From positions 1,302,001 through 1,366,000 of the forward strand of contig NZ_CP168083.1 in assembly GCF_049478495.1 (NCBI RefSeq): a stretch of DNA of 64,000 nucleotides, given 5' to 3'. This DNA comes from P36-A1 sp049478495. GTDB taxonomy: Bacteria; Bacillota_I; Bacilli_A; JAJDGJ01. Position numbers and translations under genes: made by a program. This document shows, in pieces, positions 42,409 to 51,225 of this stretch. A model generated the notes under the pieces. The model saw only the letters and a program-made list of their open reading frames with translations. It did no database searches and was not told where the DNA came from. The first letter of the stretch is position 1. Each line of letters starts with the position of its first letter.

Positions 42409-42485
42409 TGGTTGCGGGGACAGGATTTGAACCTGCGACCTTCGGATTATGAGCCCGACGAGCTACCGAACTGCTCCACCCCGCG
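42409..42485 (-). tRNA. Initiator tRNA-fMet (CAT), array 2
   Basis: 77 bases with CCA; identical to 40976-41052. Its 5' spacer then diverges from array 1. Confidence 0.96.
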
Positions 42486-42518
42486 ATGTCTTTTATTCTG
42501 TTTTTCTTTTAAATTAAA

Positions 42519-42611
42519 TGGCGGAGGAAGAGGGATTCGAACCCCCGCGACCTTTAACAGCCCTGTCGGTTTTCAAGACCGATCCCTTCAGCCAGGCTTG
42601 GGTATTCCTCC
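42519..42611 (-). tRNA. tRNA-Ser (TGA), array 2
   Basis: 93 bases with CCA and a long variable arm; identical to the array 1 gene. Confidence 0.97.
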
Positions 42612-42624
42612 GGATTTAAAATGA

Positions 42625-42701
42625 TGGTGGACCTAGCAGGACTCGAACCTGCGACCTACCGGTTATGAGCCAGTAGCTCTAACCAACTGAGCTATAGGTC
42701 C
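42625..42701 (-). tRNA. tRNA with CAT anticodon, probably tRNA-Ile2 (lysidine), array 2 only
   Basis: 77 bases with CCA; acceptor GGACCTA and anticodon loop CTCATAA. The body resembles tRNA-Ile2 of Bacillota, whose CAT anticodon is changed to read AUA, more than either methionine tRNA present here. It needs TilS for function. It is inserted between Met and Ser relative to array 1. Confidence 0.9.
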
Positions 42702-42724
42702 ATCAATTTATTTAATTTAAAAAT

Positions 42725-42801
42725 TGGTAGCGGGAGAGGGACTTGAACCCCCGACCTTTCGGGTATGAACCGAACGCTCTAGCCAACTAAGCTACCCCGC
42801 C
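42725..42801 (-). tRNA. Elongator tRNA-Met (CAT), array 2
   Basis: 77 bases with CCA; identical to 41190-41266. Confidence 0.9.
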
Positions 42802-42820
42802 GTGTTTCTAATAATATTAA

Positions 42821-42896
42821 TGGTGGAGCCTAGCGGGATCGAACCGCTGACCCCCTGCGTGCAAGGCAGGTGCTCTCCCAGCTGAGCTAAGGCCCC
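42821..42896 (-). tRNA. tRNA-Ala (TGC), array 2
   Basis: 76 bases with CCA; one D-loop base differs from array 1. Confidence 0.96.
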
Positions 42897-42912
42897 ATGT
42901 TATTTTTAAAAA

Positions 42913-42989
42913 TGGTCGGGAAGACAGGATTCGAACCTGCGACCCCCTGGTCCCAAACCAGGTGCACTACCAAGCTGTGCTACTTCCCG
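42913..42989 (-). tRNA. tRNA-Pro (TGG), array 2
   Basis: 77 bases with CCA; identical to array 1. It is the first gene of array 2. Confidence 0.97.
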
Positions 42990-43020
42990 TTAATTAAGAT
43001 TTTAATTAACTTGCTTAGAA

Positions 43021-43050
43021 ATTATAACATATTTTTTAATTAAAAATCAA
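43021..43050 (-). promoter_or_regulatory. Promoter of tRNA array 2
   Basis: Minus-strand TTGATT (43050-43045), an 18-base spacer and TATAAT (43026-43021) with an extended TGT. Confidence 0.8.
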
Positions 43051-43227
43051 TACTTTTTAAAGATATTTTTTTGATTAATTTTTTGTTATTGCAACCAACA
43101 AACTCTATTATACACGATAGTTTTTTCATGTCAACAATATTTATGATAAAACTTAAAATTATTGATATATTAGGTGTTTTATACAGCTTCTATTAAATAT
43201 TTTTATGTTTATATATTGATTAAAATA

Positions 43228-43257
43228 TAAATGAAGCTATAAAAATAGCTTCATTAT
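43228..43257 (-). terminator. Terminator after the leucine-rich-repeat gene
   Basis: AATGAAGCTAT and ATAGCTTCATT form a perfect 11-bp stem. The T-run is interrupted (ATTTATATTTT). Confidence 0.65.
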
Positions 43258-43264
43258 TTATGTG

Positions 43265-44968
43265 TTATTCTTTATTTTTTGAATCTAATCCTTCTAACAA
43301 TTTTCCTAAGTCATTATCTTCATATGAAGTAGTATTTTTTGTTTGAGCTGCTTTTTCATTTTCTTCTAGTTTATTATTAATGTTACTCATTAAATGTTCA
43401 CTTGTATCTGCTAATTCTTTATCATCACTTTTAGATTCGTTATTCTTTTCTTCTTTTTTTATTTTCTTAATTTCTTCTACTACTGTTTTGATATCAAAAT
43501 TGGTATTTTCTAACTCTTCTATTTGTGTTTCTTCTTCTTTTACTTTTAATGGTTTTATTATTGTTAATGCAGGATGACTAAATGCTCCATCTGCATAATC
43601 TTCACTCATTTTTTTATCCATAACTAATGGTAAATCATCTACACTTGCATCACTTTTTTCTTCTTGAGTATCTACTGGTTTTGTACTTGTAATAATATTG
43701 TTGTTTTCAATATTTTCAAGTGAGTTAGCATTTACTCTATCTTCTAATTCTTTTTCGTATTTACTTTTTTCATTTTCATCATCAAAATTTATTTTTTTAG
43801 TTTCGGTATTTTCTTCTGGTTGTACTGAAGGTTCTATATCACTTTCATACATTTCATATTTGCTATTCTTTTTCTTTCTTACTGCACTAAAAATTATAGC
43901 AATTACTATTAATGAAACTACTATTGCTAGTGGAATCTTATTTTCTAATAAAATATTGTACCAGTGGCTCTCTGATTCACTCACTGTTTTGTCACCATCG
44001 CTGTTTTCAGAGCTTTCTGGCTGTGTTTGTGCATTCCTATCATATAATTCTCTTACTTTGGTATTCAGTTCATTACTGTCTTTTATTTTGTTATAATCTA
44101 ATGTTAGAACTTGCAAGTTGTTCATTGTATTCAAAGGCACTGCACTTGTAATATTGTTATTTGAGATATCTAGATATCTTATATTAGATTGATCTGTTAA
44201 AAAATCGATATTTTTCAATTGATTGTTAGCTAAATCTAAGTATGATAATTTTTGAAAATCTTTTAAGTTTAATACTGTTGTTATTTTATTTGATGCAAGA
44301 TTTAAATTGATAATATTTTTTGGTAAATTATTTATTTTAACTAATTTATTGTTATCTGCTTCTAATACTACTAGTTTAGTAAAATTAGTTAAACTAGAAA
44401 TTGTTGTTAAATCATTATCTGATATATTCAATTCTTTTAACTTAGATAATCGCAAAATAAAGTCAAGATTATCTAGTTTATTATTGCTTATATCTAAAGC
44501 CTCTAAATTGGTGAATTCACTTAAGATGTTTAAATTTTCATCTCTTGTTCCTCTAACATTTAAGTTTGTTAATGAGCTTACATAGTACAATGAATTAAGG
44601 TTATTAATATTTCTATTATTTGTTAAATTTATTGTATGCAGTTTATTTAAATATCCCATTGCTCCAACATTTTTGATATTATTGTTTGAAAAGTTTACTT
44701 CTTCTAATGCAGGTAATTTGGTAATGTCAGCTATATTTGTAATTGAAGCTGAACTACAGTTTAATATTTTTAAGTTTTCTATTTCACTATTTTTTACTTC
44801 ATCACTTAGGTCTTTTTCCAAGTTTTTAGCTACACAAGATGCAAAGTTTTCATTTGTTGGAAATGTCGCTTTAAAGGTTGCTGCATTAATACTTTTTACA
44901 TTCAATAATGCTATTGCTGTTAAAGCAATAGTTAATACTTTCTTTTTAATCACTTTTTTACCCTTCAT
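43265..44968 (-). CDS. Leucine-rich-repeat membrane-anchored protein
   Basis: The 567-aa protein has a signal peptide at residues 1-29 (basic MKGKKVIKKKVL, hydrophobic core, SINA-A). About ten 21-22-residue leucine-rich repeats of the internalin/SDS22 type follow between residues 60 and 315 (LEALDISNNKLDNLDFILRL, LSYLDLANNQLKNIDFLTD). One membrane helix lies near residues 345-365 (IPLAIVVSLIVIAIIFSAV), then a 200-residue charged Glu/Lys/Asn-rich tail that should be cytoplasmic. There is no LPXTG motif. The repeats would face outward. The ligand is unknown. It is the last gene of the pgi-ecf-truA operon. Confidence 0.85.
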   Translation of the reverse strand: MKGKKVIKKKVLTIALTAIALLNVKSINAATFKATFPTNENFASCVAKNLEKDLSDEVKNSEIENLKILNCSSASITNIADITKLPALEEVNFSNNNIKNVGAMGYLNKLHTINLTNNRNINNLNSLYYVSSLTNLNVRGTRDENLNILSEFTNLEALDISNNKLDNLDFILRLSKLKELNISDNDLTTISSLTNFTKLVVLEADNNKLVKINNLPKNIINLNLASNKITTVLNLKDFQKLSYLDLANNQLKNIDFLTDQSNIRYLDISNNNITSAVPLNTMNNLQVLTLDYNKIKDSNELNTKVRELYDRNAQTQPESSENSDGDKTVSESESHWYNILLENKIPLAIVVSLIVIAIIFSAVRKKKNSKYEMYESDIEPSVQPEENTETKKINFDDENEKSKYEKELEDRVNANSLENIENNNIITSTKPVDTQEEKSDASVDDLPLVMDKKMSEDYADGAFSHPALTIIKPLKVKEEETQIEELENTNFDIKTVVEEIKKIKKEEKNNESKSDDKELADTSEHLMSNINNKLEENEKAAQTKNTTSYEDNDLGKLLEGLDSKNKE

Positions 44969-44978
44969 TTTTTCCCTC

Positions 44979-45713
44979 CTAGTAACTTACTTCTATCAAA
45001 TACAATCCACAACCTGGCGCTATTTTAGAGTAGGCGCTTATTTGTTTTTTATTTAATAGTTTTAGCATTTCTTCTATGCTTTTATTCTCTTGTGCTACAT
45101 CTAATAATATGCTTACTAACTTCCTAATCATGTATCTTAAAAAACCTGTTCCATAAAAATCGATTATTAATATCCCTGATTCTTCTTTAAATCTTATTTC
45201 ATGTATTTCTTTAATACTATTTTGGTTAATTGTTGCACTTGAAAAGGTTCTAAAGTCTTTTTTTCCTATTAGATGTTTAGATGCCTCAATCATTTTTAAT
45301 ATATTTATTGGTTTACAATATTGTAATTCATAATTTTTTTTAAATACATTATATTCTTTAGTATTTATTTTGTATTGATAGTGTTTTGCTTTTGCATTAA
45401 ATCTTGGATGGAATTCATTAGCTACAATCTCAAAATCTTTTGCATAGATATCATCTGGTAACAATCTATTTATTGAAAAAAGAAAGTATTGCTTCTCAAA
45501 TTCTTTAGTTGATTTAAAGGTTACTACTTGTCCTTTAGCGTGGACTTTGGCATCAGTTCTACCTGAAGCTATTAACTTTACCTTTTCTTGTGAATTAAGT
45601 CTTGTTATAGCTTTTTCTAATTCATCTGAAACATTTCTTTCTTTTACTTGTGATTGATACCCATAAAATAGTGTACCATCGTATTCAATTGTTAATTTGT
45701 AATTGAATACCAT
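44979..45713 (-). CDS. truA: tRNA pseudouridine(38-40) synthase TruA
   Basis: The 244-aa length is normal. The opening NYKLTIEYDGTLFYGYQSQ is followed by the catalytic Asp motif SGRTDAKVHAKGQVV (Asp near residue 53), then NAKAKHYQYKI and FYGTGFLRYMIRKLV. It makes pseudouridine in the tRNA anticodon arm. It overlaps ecfT by 22 bases; truA after the ECF genes is a common Bacillota order. Confidence 0.96.
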   Translation of the reverse strand: MVFNYKLTIEYDGTLFYGYQSQVKERNVSDELEKAITRLNSQEKVKLIASGRTDAKVHAKGQVVTFKSTKEFEKQYFLFSINRLLPDDIYAKDFEIVANEFHPRFNAKAKHYQYKINTKEYNVFKKNYELQYCKPINILKMIEASKHLIGKKDFRTFSSATINQNSIKEIHEIRFKEESGILIIDFYGTGFLRYMIRKLVSILLDVAQENKSIEEMLKLLNKKQISAYSKIAPGCGLYLIEVSY

Positions 45714-46501
45714 GTTACAACTCCTGTATAGATGATTGATATTATTATAGCAATGGTATCAATATTTTGCCATTTGTATTGATTAAATCTTGTTCTTTCT
45801 GCATCTGGACTATATCCTCTTGCTTCCATTGCATCTGCTAAATCTTCAGCTCTTTTTATTGATGATGTGAATAATGGTATTAGCAATGATATTATTGCTT
45901 TTACTTTAACACTTAATTTATTAGATTGAAAATCTACTCCTCTTGATGTTTGTGCTACCATTATTTTGTTTGTTTCTTCTACTAATAGTGGTATAAATCG
46001 TAGGGCTATTGAGATCATCATTGCTAATTCATGAGCTGGAAAGCCTATTTTTTTAAGCGGGTTAAACATTTGTTCTAATCCTAAGGTTAAATCTAATGGT
46101 TTAGTTGTCATTGTTAATAGTGAACTGACAAAAACCATTAGTGTAAGTCTAAACAATATTAAACATGTTTGATAGATAGCTCCTGTGTATAATTTGAAAA
46201 ATGATAATTCAAAAAGTAAGTCACCTGTTCTTATGACAAATGAATTTATTATAAATAAAAAGACGAACATAAAAGCCATTATTTTCAGCCTTTTTATCAT
46301 TTCTATTACTGATAGTTTTGAGATTTTTATTAATATAATTATTAGTATTGTTGTTGCTACATAGACACTTATATCTTTTATGATGAAAATTCCAACTAAC
46401 AAAATAATCATGGCAATTATTTTAGCTAGAGGATTAAGACGATGTACTAAACTTTTAGCTGGTACATATGTTCCAATTGCAATGTTATTTAGTAGTGCCA
46501 T
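45692..46501 (-). CDS. ecfT: ECF transporter transmembrane component EcfT
   Basis: The 269-aa protein has about six hydrophobic segments. The coupling motifs are AQTSRGVDFQSN (near residue 180) and DAMEARGYSPDAE (near 230), the two Ala-Arg-Gly elements that contact the ATPases. It forms the shared module that serves several vitamin-specific S components encoded elsewhere. Confidence 0.94.
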   Translation of the reverse strand: MALLNNIAIGTYVPAKSLVHRLNPLAKIIAMIILLVGIFIIKDISVYVATTILIIILIKISKLSVIEMIKRLKIMAFMFVFLFIINSFVIRTGDLLFELSFFKLYTGAIYQTCLILFRLTLMVFVSSLLTMTTKPLDLTLGLEQMFNPLKKIGFPAHELAMMISIALRFIPLLVEETNKIMVAQTSRGVDFQSNKLSVKVKAIISLLIPLFTSSIKRAEDLADAMEARGYSPDAERTRFNQYKWQNIDTIAIIISIIYTGVVTWYSITN

Positions 46502-47339
46502 TATCTAAAACTCCTTCAATTAGTTGGATTAATTTTTCAAATTTAATCACTTCTGTTGGTTTTGTTAACATGCATTGAATATATGCTTGTAGTAGCTTTG
46601 GTTTTTCTATATTATACTTATTCAAATCTTCTCTATTAAAAAAATCTAAGGTGCTATCATCATACATTATTTTGCCATCATTTATTAATATTACTCTTTT
46701 TGCATAATCATATACTACATCCATGTCATGTGTTACTAAAACTATTGTTTTGTTATGTTCTTTGTTTAATGTTTCTATTATACTCATGATTTCAATTATA
46801 CCTTGAGGATCTAATCCTGCTGTTGGTTCATCTAAAACTATAACATCTGGTTCCATTGCTAATATTCCAGCTATTGCTACTCGTCGTTTTTGACCACCAC
46901 TTAAATTAAATGGTGATTTTTCGAATATATCTTCATCTATATCTACTAGCTTTAAATATTTCACTGCTCTTTTATGGGCTTCTTCTTCGCTTACATCAAA
47001 GTTTTGTGGTCCAAACATTACATCTTTTATTATTGATTCCTCAAATAATTGATACTCTGAAAATTGGAATACTACTCCTACTACTTTTCTTAATGGTTTA
47101 TAACTTGTTTTTTTATCATCATTTGTAATTGTGTATTCATTTATTTTTAAACTTCCTGAAGTCGGTATTAGTATTGCATTTAAATGCTGTATTAATGAAC
47201 TTTTACCGCTTCCTGTTTTTCCCACTATTGCTAAATAATCTCCATTATTAATATCTAAATTAATACCTTTTAAAGCTTTGTATTCAAAGGGAGTATTTAT
47301 TCCATATGTATATATCAAATTTTCTATCTTGATTGGCAT
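46485..47339 (-). CDS. ecfA2: ECF transporter ATPase EcfA2
   Basis: The 284-aa ATPase has Walker A GKTGSGKSS, Q-loop VFQFSEYQLFEES, signature FNLSGGQKRRVAI, Walker B VIVLDEPTAGLDPQG and switch VTHDMDVV. The FSEYQLFE element distinguishes EcfA2 from EcfA1. It overlaps ecfA1 and ecfT by 16-17 bases. Confidence 0.95.
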   Translation of the reverse strand: MPIKIENLIYTYGINTPFEYKALKGINLDINNGDYLAIVGKTGSGKSSLIQHLNAILIPTSGSLKINEYTITNDDKKTSYKPLRKVVGVVFQFSEYQLFEESIIKDVMFGPQNFDVSEEEAHKRAVKYLKLVDIDEDIFEKSPFNLSGGQKRRVAIAGILAMEPDVIVLDEPTAGLDPQGIIEIMSIIETLNKEHNKTIVLVTHDMDVVYDYAKRVILINDGKIMYDDSTLDFFNREDLNKYNIEKPKLLQAYIQCMLTKPTEVIKFEKLIQLIEGVLDNGTTK

Positions 47340-48151
47340 AATTGTTCATCTAACTCCTTTAAAGTCATACTACTATGGATGTTATAACCATCTTTTTGTA
47401 GTCTGTTTGATATTTTCAAGGCAAATGGTATATCTAAACCAATTTCAACTAATAATTCATAGTTATTCTTAAAAACTGTTTCTGGATTACCTTGTAATAT
47501 TACTTTACCTTTATCTAACACTATTACATAATCAGTGTTCATAGCATAATCTATATCATGAGTAATACTTATGATTGTTTTTTCACCACTTTTTTGTAGT
47601 GCTGCTATACTATTGTTTACTTCATTTACTCCAACAGGATCAAGCATACTTGTCGCTTCATCAAATATTAATATTTGTGGATTCATCGCTAGTACTCCTG
47701 CAATTGCAACTCTTTGTTTTTGACCTCCTGAAAGTCTTGTTGGTTCATGTTCTAAATAGCTTTCCATTCCTACCATTTTTGAAAATTTTTCAATTATTTC
47801 GGGCATTTTCCTTGGATCTATTTGATAGTTTTCTAAGCCAAAAGCTATATCATCTTTTACTGTTGAACCAATAAATTGATTATCAGGATTTTGAAAAACT
47901 GTTCCTATTTTTCTTCTTATTTTATAAACATTTTCTGGTGATTGCTCTAACCCATCAACTATTATTTTACCTGTATTAGGACTAATCAATCCTATAAACA
48001 TTTTTGCAAGTGTTGATTTTCCACTACCGTTATGTCCTAAAATGCAGGTGTGTATATTTTCATCTATTTCTAAAGATAGGTTTTCAAAGATTTTTTCTTC
48101 TTCATCATCGCCACTTAAATAACTAAAACTTACATCTTCTACTTTAATCAT
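47324..48151 (-). CDS. ecfA1: ECF transporter ATPase EcfA1
   Basis: The 275-aa ATPase has Walker A GHNGSGKST, Q-loop VFQNPDNQFIGSTV, signature TRLSGGQKQRVAI, Walker B ILIFDEATSMLDPVG and switch ITHDIDYA. It forms the heterodimer with EcfA2 that drives EcfT-dependent vitamin uptake. It lies 15 bases after pgi. Confidence 0.95.
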   Translation of the reverse strand: MIKVEDVSFSYLSGDDEEEKIFENLSLEIDENIHTCILGHNGSGKSTLAKMFIGLISPNTGKIIVDGLEQSPENVYKIRRKIGTVFQNPDNQFIGSTVKDDIAFGLENYQIDPRKMPEIIEKFSKMVGMESYLEHEPTRLSGGQKQRVAIAGVLAMNPQILIFDEATSMLDPVGVNEVNNSIAALQKSGEKTIISITHDIDYAMNTDYVIVLDKGKVILQGNPETVFKNNYELLVEIGLDIPFALKISNRLQKDGYNIHSSMTLKELDEQLCQSR

Positions 48152-48166
48152 AAGTTACTCCTTGCT

Positions 48167-49435
48167 TTATTCTAAATTTTTGTGAATTTCTTTTTTATAA
48201 AATTCTACACCTGGTTGATCAAATGGATTTACTTTTATTAAATATGATGAATATGCACATGCATACATCATTGTACTCATTAAATAACCTAAGTTATGCT
48301 CATTTATTTTTTCGATTTCAAAAAATAAATTTGGTACTTCACCTTGAACATGAGCACTAATAACTCCACTGACTGCTTTTTGATTTATATCATTAAGCCC
48401 ATATTTTGTATATTGGTTTAAACCATCAAAATCATCTTCTTCTAATGGAATATGCAAATTAAATTTAGCATCTCTTACATTAAATACTGTTTCAAACATT
48501 ATTTTAGGACCATCTTGAATTATTTGTCCTAATGAATGTAAATCTGTTGTAAAAGTCATTGATGTAGGTATTATTCCTTTTCCATCTTTTCCTTCACTTT
48601 CAGCAAACAGTTGTTTTAACCATTCACAAAAATATTTTAATGAAGGTTCATACACAACATAATTTTCTATTTTTTTAGATGCTGTTGTATTTAATAAAAG
48701 TCTATTAACTGCATAGTTATAGGCTATATTATCATTACTTTCAATAAAGTTTTCTTTTGCTGCTAATATAGCACCTCTAATGAAATCTTTTACTGCAAAC
48801 CCTGCAAATGCAAGTGGAACTATACCAACAGGACTAAACACTGAATAGCGTCCTCCTATATCTTTTGGTATTGAAAATGAAGTGATATCATTTTTGTTTG
48901 CGAATTCTCTTAAAGCTCCATTGACTGGATCTGTTGTAATTATTATTCGCTCTTTTAGTTGATCTTCTCCATATTTTTTTACAATTAACTCTTTGAATAT
49001 TCTAAATGCTATTGCAGGTTCTAGTGTTGTTCCTGATTTTGAGATGACATTAACGACAAAATCATTATCCCAACAATAAGCATATATTTGAGCTAAGTAG
49101 TCACTTGATATATTATTACCTACAAACATTAATTTATATTCTGAATTTAAATCTTGACCATTCATTGCTTCATACACTGCTTTACTGCCTAAATATGATC
49201 CACCAATTCCAATTACTATCATCAATTTAGCTTTAGCTTTAAAATTTTCAATTGTTTTTATTATATTATCTACTTCTGTAAAGTCATAATCTAATAGACT
49301 ATCATTCCATCCTAAAAATTCTGCAGCCCCCAAAGCTGTTTTTTCTAACATTCCTTTTCTTATCATTACATAGCGATTTCGCATGTATCTAGGATCAAAG
49401 TCTATTAAGTTATTCTCATCATTAAATTTCAACAT
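48167..49435 (-). CDS. pgi: Glucose-6-phosphate isomerase
   Basis: The 422-aa protein is of the shorter bacterial type. SIS-fold motifs are IGIGGSYLGSKAVYEAM (near residue 80), NVISKSGTTLEPAIAFRI (near 135) and GGRYSVFSPVGIVPLAFAG (near 200). The catalytic Glu is in the LFAESEGKDGKGI region, and the C-terminal LIKVNPFDQPGVEFYKKE is typical. It interconverts glucose-6-phosphate and fructose-6-phosphate. Confidence 0.96.
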   Translation of the reverse strand: MLKFNDENNLIDFDPRYMRNRYVMIRKGMLEKTALGAAEFLGWNDSLLDYDFTEVDNIIKTIENFKAKAKLMIVIGIGGSYLGSKAVYEAMNGQDLNSEYKLMFVGNNISSDYLAQIYAYCWDNDFVVNVISKSGTTLEPAIAFRIFKELIVKKYGEDQLKERIIITTDPVNGALREFANKNDITSFSIPKDIGGRYSVFSPVGIVPLAFAGFAVKDFIRGAILAAKENFIESNDNIAYNYAVNRLLLNTTASKKIENYVVYEPSLKYFCEWLKQLFAESEGKDGKGIIPTSMTFTTDLHSLGQIIQDGPKIMFETVFNVRDAKFNLHIPLEEDDFDGLNQYTKYGLNDINQKAVSGVISAHVQGEVPNLFFEIEKINEHNLGYLMSTMMYACAYSSYLIKVNPFDQPGVEFYKKEIHKNLE

Positions 49436-49436
49436 T

Positions 49437-49805
49437 TTATTCTCCTTTTCGATACTGTTCTATCCATTGTGGTAGTTTCAGTCTTAACTCGTCAAAACCT
49501 TTTTTGGTTTCGCTAATTAATTCTTTGTTTTTATTATATAAAGATTTGTTTTTAGTACGACGTCTAGGTTTAGTAATTGCACGACGTGAAAAAATAATGT
49601 GATTATTACTAGTATCCACATCCATTATTTTAACTTTTACTTTGTCTCCTATTTTTAAAAGAGAGTCAACACTTTTCACATAATCATGAGATATTTCAGA
49701 TATATGTAAAAGTCCTGTTTCATCATTATCAAGGACTATAAAAGCACCATAGGGTTTTATTGATATTATCTTACCTTCGACTATGTCGCCTTTTCTATGT
49801 TTCAT
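49437..49805 (-). CDS. S1-domain RNA-binding protein (YugI/GSP13-like)
   Basis: The 122-aa protein has one S1 OB-fold domain at residues 4-72 (GDIVEGKIISIKPYGAFIVL and LLHISEISHDYVKSV), then a basic tail RAITKPRRRTKNKS. Small single-S1 proteins of this type (YugI, general stress protein 13, CvfD-like) bind ribosomes or RNA. It is the first gene of the operon, one base before pgi. Confidence 0.88.
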   Translation of the reverse strand: MKHRKGDIVEGKIISIKPYGAFIVLDNDETGLLHISEISHDYVKSVDSLLKIGDKVKVKIMDVDTSNNHIIFSRRAITKPRRRTKNKSLYNKNKELISETKKGFDELRLKLPQWIEQYRKGE

Positions 49806-49955
49806 ACTAACACCTCGAATACAATTATAACATAAAATGAGTATACATTAACATTAAAAAAGATAATTACTAACCAAAATCAAGTGATTTTTTTTAAGGC
49901 TTATTTTAATTTTATATTTAAATGTGTTATAATTAATATGAATGGAGGTTATAAT

Positions 49956-50423
49956 ATGTTATATACTTTTTATCCATTAATTGCATCACTTTTATCAAAT
50001 GTAATCGCACAGTTGCTTAAGCCTGTTACTAAATATGTAAAAACTAAGACTTGGGATCCTTACCAGATATTAGCTGCTGGTGGCTTTCCTAGTTCTCATG
50101 CCTCAACAATGTCAGCAATGACTTTGTCTTTAGGTTTTAAGGATGGCTTTGACAGCTCTGTTTTTTTTCTTGCTTTAGCTTTAACTGGTATTATTATGTA
50201 TGATGCTATGAATGTTAGACTTTATGCAGGAAAACATATTGCTTTAACGCAAAAATTAATCAATGATTTAAAAAATCTACAAACTTTAAAATTAGATGAT
50301 CCTATTTATTTAACTAAGTTAAAAGAAATATTAGGTCATGAAAGAATAGAAGTTTTTGGTGGCTTTATTCTTGGAATAATTGTTAGCACATGTTTATTTA
50401 TATTTATTAATGGAGGTCTTTAA
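49956..50423 (+). CDS. Divergent PAP2-family membrane protein (DUF212, YuiD-like)
   Basis: From the ATG at 49956, 7 bases after GGAGG, the product is 155 aa, the family length; the earlier in-frame ATG at 49884 has no good site. It has three to four membrane helices and the family motifs GGFPSSHASTMSAMTLSLGF and YDAMNVRLYAGKHI. The family is related to vanadium haloperoxidases and acid phosphatases. The function is not established. An extended -10 (TGTTATAAT, near 49926-49933) lies just upstream. Confidence 0.88.
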   Translation: MLYTFYPLIASLLSNVIAQLLKPVTKYVKTKTWDPYQILAAGGFPSSHASTMSAMTLSLGFKDGFDSSVFFLALALTGIIMYDAMNVRLYAGKHIALTQKLINDLKNLQTLKLDDPIYLTKLKEILGHERIEVFGGFILGIIVSTCLFIFINGGL

Positions 50424-50424
50424 A

Positions 50425-50649
50425 ATGAAAACAATTGAACAACAAATAAATGAATTTACAGAAACTATTAGACCATATCTTAGAAGAGATGGTGGCGACT
50501 TTGAAGTAGTAAAATTTGAAGATGGTATAGTTTATATTAAAATGTTAGGTCAGTGTGCTGGATGTGGATCTAGTGCTGTTACTTTAATGTCTATTGAAGA
50601 AATGATGGTTGAAGAAATACCTGGAATTGTAGCAGTTAAGGAAGTTTAA
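50425..50649 (+). CDS. NifU-like C-terminal-domain iron-sulfur scaffold protein
   Basis: From ATG 50425, 8 bases after GGAGG, the product is 74 aa. It is a single NifU C-terminal domain: IRPYLRRDGGDFEVVKF and the cluster-binding pair GQCAGCGSSAVTL (CxxC). Such small proteins carry or deliver Fe-S clusters in Bacillota (YutI type). It begins 1 base after the DUF212 stop. No other Fe-S assembly gene is in the window. Confidence 0.92.
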   Translation: MKTIEQQINEFTETIRPYLRRDGGDFEVVKFEDGIVYIKMLGQCAGCGSSAVTLMSIEEMMVEEIPGIVAVKEV

Positions 50650-50650
50650 T

Positions 50651-51136
50651 ATGTCTACTTTGGTTATTGCTGGAAGTAATAGTATTAATTCCATTAATCA
50701 ACTATTTGCTACTCAGCTAGCAGTAAATAATAATTATGAATTTTTTGATACTAGAATGTTAGAAATACCATTGTTTAATCCTGATATTTATAATGAGGGT
50801 AATATTCCATATGATATTATTGGTTTTAATAATATGCTAAGCAATTATCATAATATTATAATTTGCTTTTCTATATACAATAATATGATTTCTCCTTTTT
50901 TGTTATCTTTTTTTCAGTGGTTATCTTGTTTAAATAAAGATATGTTGGATAATAAAAATATTATTAATATTAATGTTACTAAAAATCCTTTTTCTAATGA
51001 TTATGCGCTTAATTCCTTAATCAATGTTGAAAATTCATTTAAAGCAAATATTCTTGAAAATATATTTATTAACTCATATGAATTATCAAATGATTATAGT
51101 AATATTTATAAAAATATTTCTAATTTAGTGAAATAA
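50651..51136 (+). CDS. NADPH-dependent FMN reductase-like flavodoxin-fold protein
   Basis: The 161-aa protein opens MSTLVIAGSNSINSINQLFA, a variant of the phosphate loop GSxRxxSxN. It continues with DTRMLEIPLFNPDIYNEGNIP and SIYNNMISPFLLSFFQWLSC, the pattern of the FMN_red family. The Arg normally found in the phosphate loop is absent and the C-terminal part is Asn-rich, so activity may be weakened. It lies 1 base after the NifU-like gene. A redox partner role is inferred only. Confidence 0.78.
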   Translation: MSTLVIAGSNSINSINQLFATQLAVNNNYEFFDTRMLEIPLFNPDIYNEGNIPYDIIGFNNMLSNYHNIIICFSIYNNMISPFLLSFFQWLSCLNKDMLDNKNIININVTKNPFSNDYALNSLINVENSFKANILENIFINSYELSNDYSNIYKNISNLVK

Positions 51137-51167
51137 AATAGTATCTTTAAACTTTTATCTTAAAAGT

Positions 51168-51206
51168 AAAAGAACATAGACAATCAATTTGTTTATGTTC
51201 TTTTTT
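51168..51206. terminator. Bidirectional terminator between the FMN-reductase-like gene and pepT
   Basis: AAAAGAACATA and TATGTTCTTTT form a perfect 11-bp stem with T-runs on both strands. Confidence 0.88.
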
Positions 51207-51225
51207 GTGTTGCTATTATATTTCT

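Noticed and set aside
42125..42624. Plus-strand ORFs of 87 and 80 aa over tRNA array 2
   Set aside because: They are antisense translations of tRNA genes with no ribosome-binding site.
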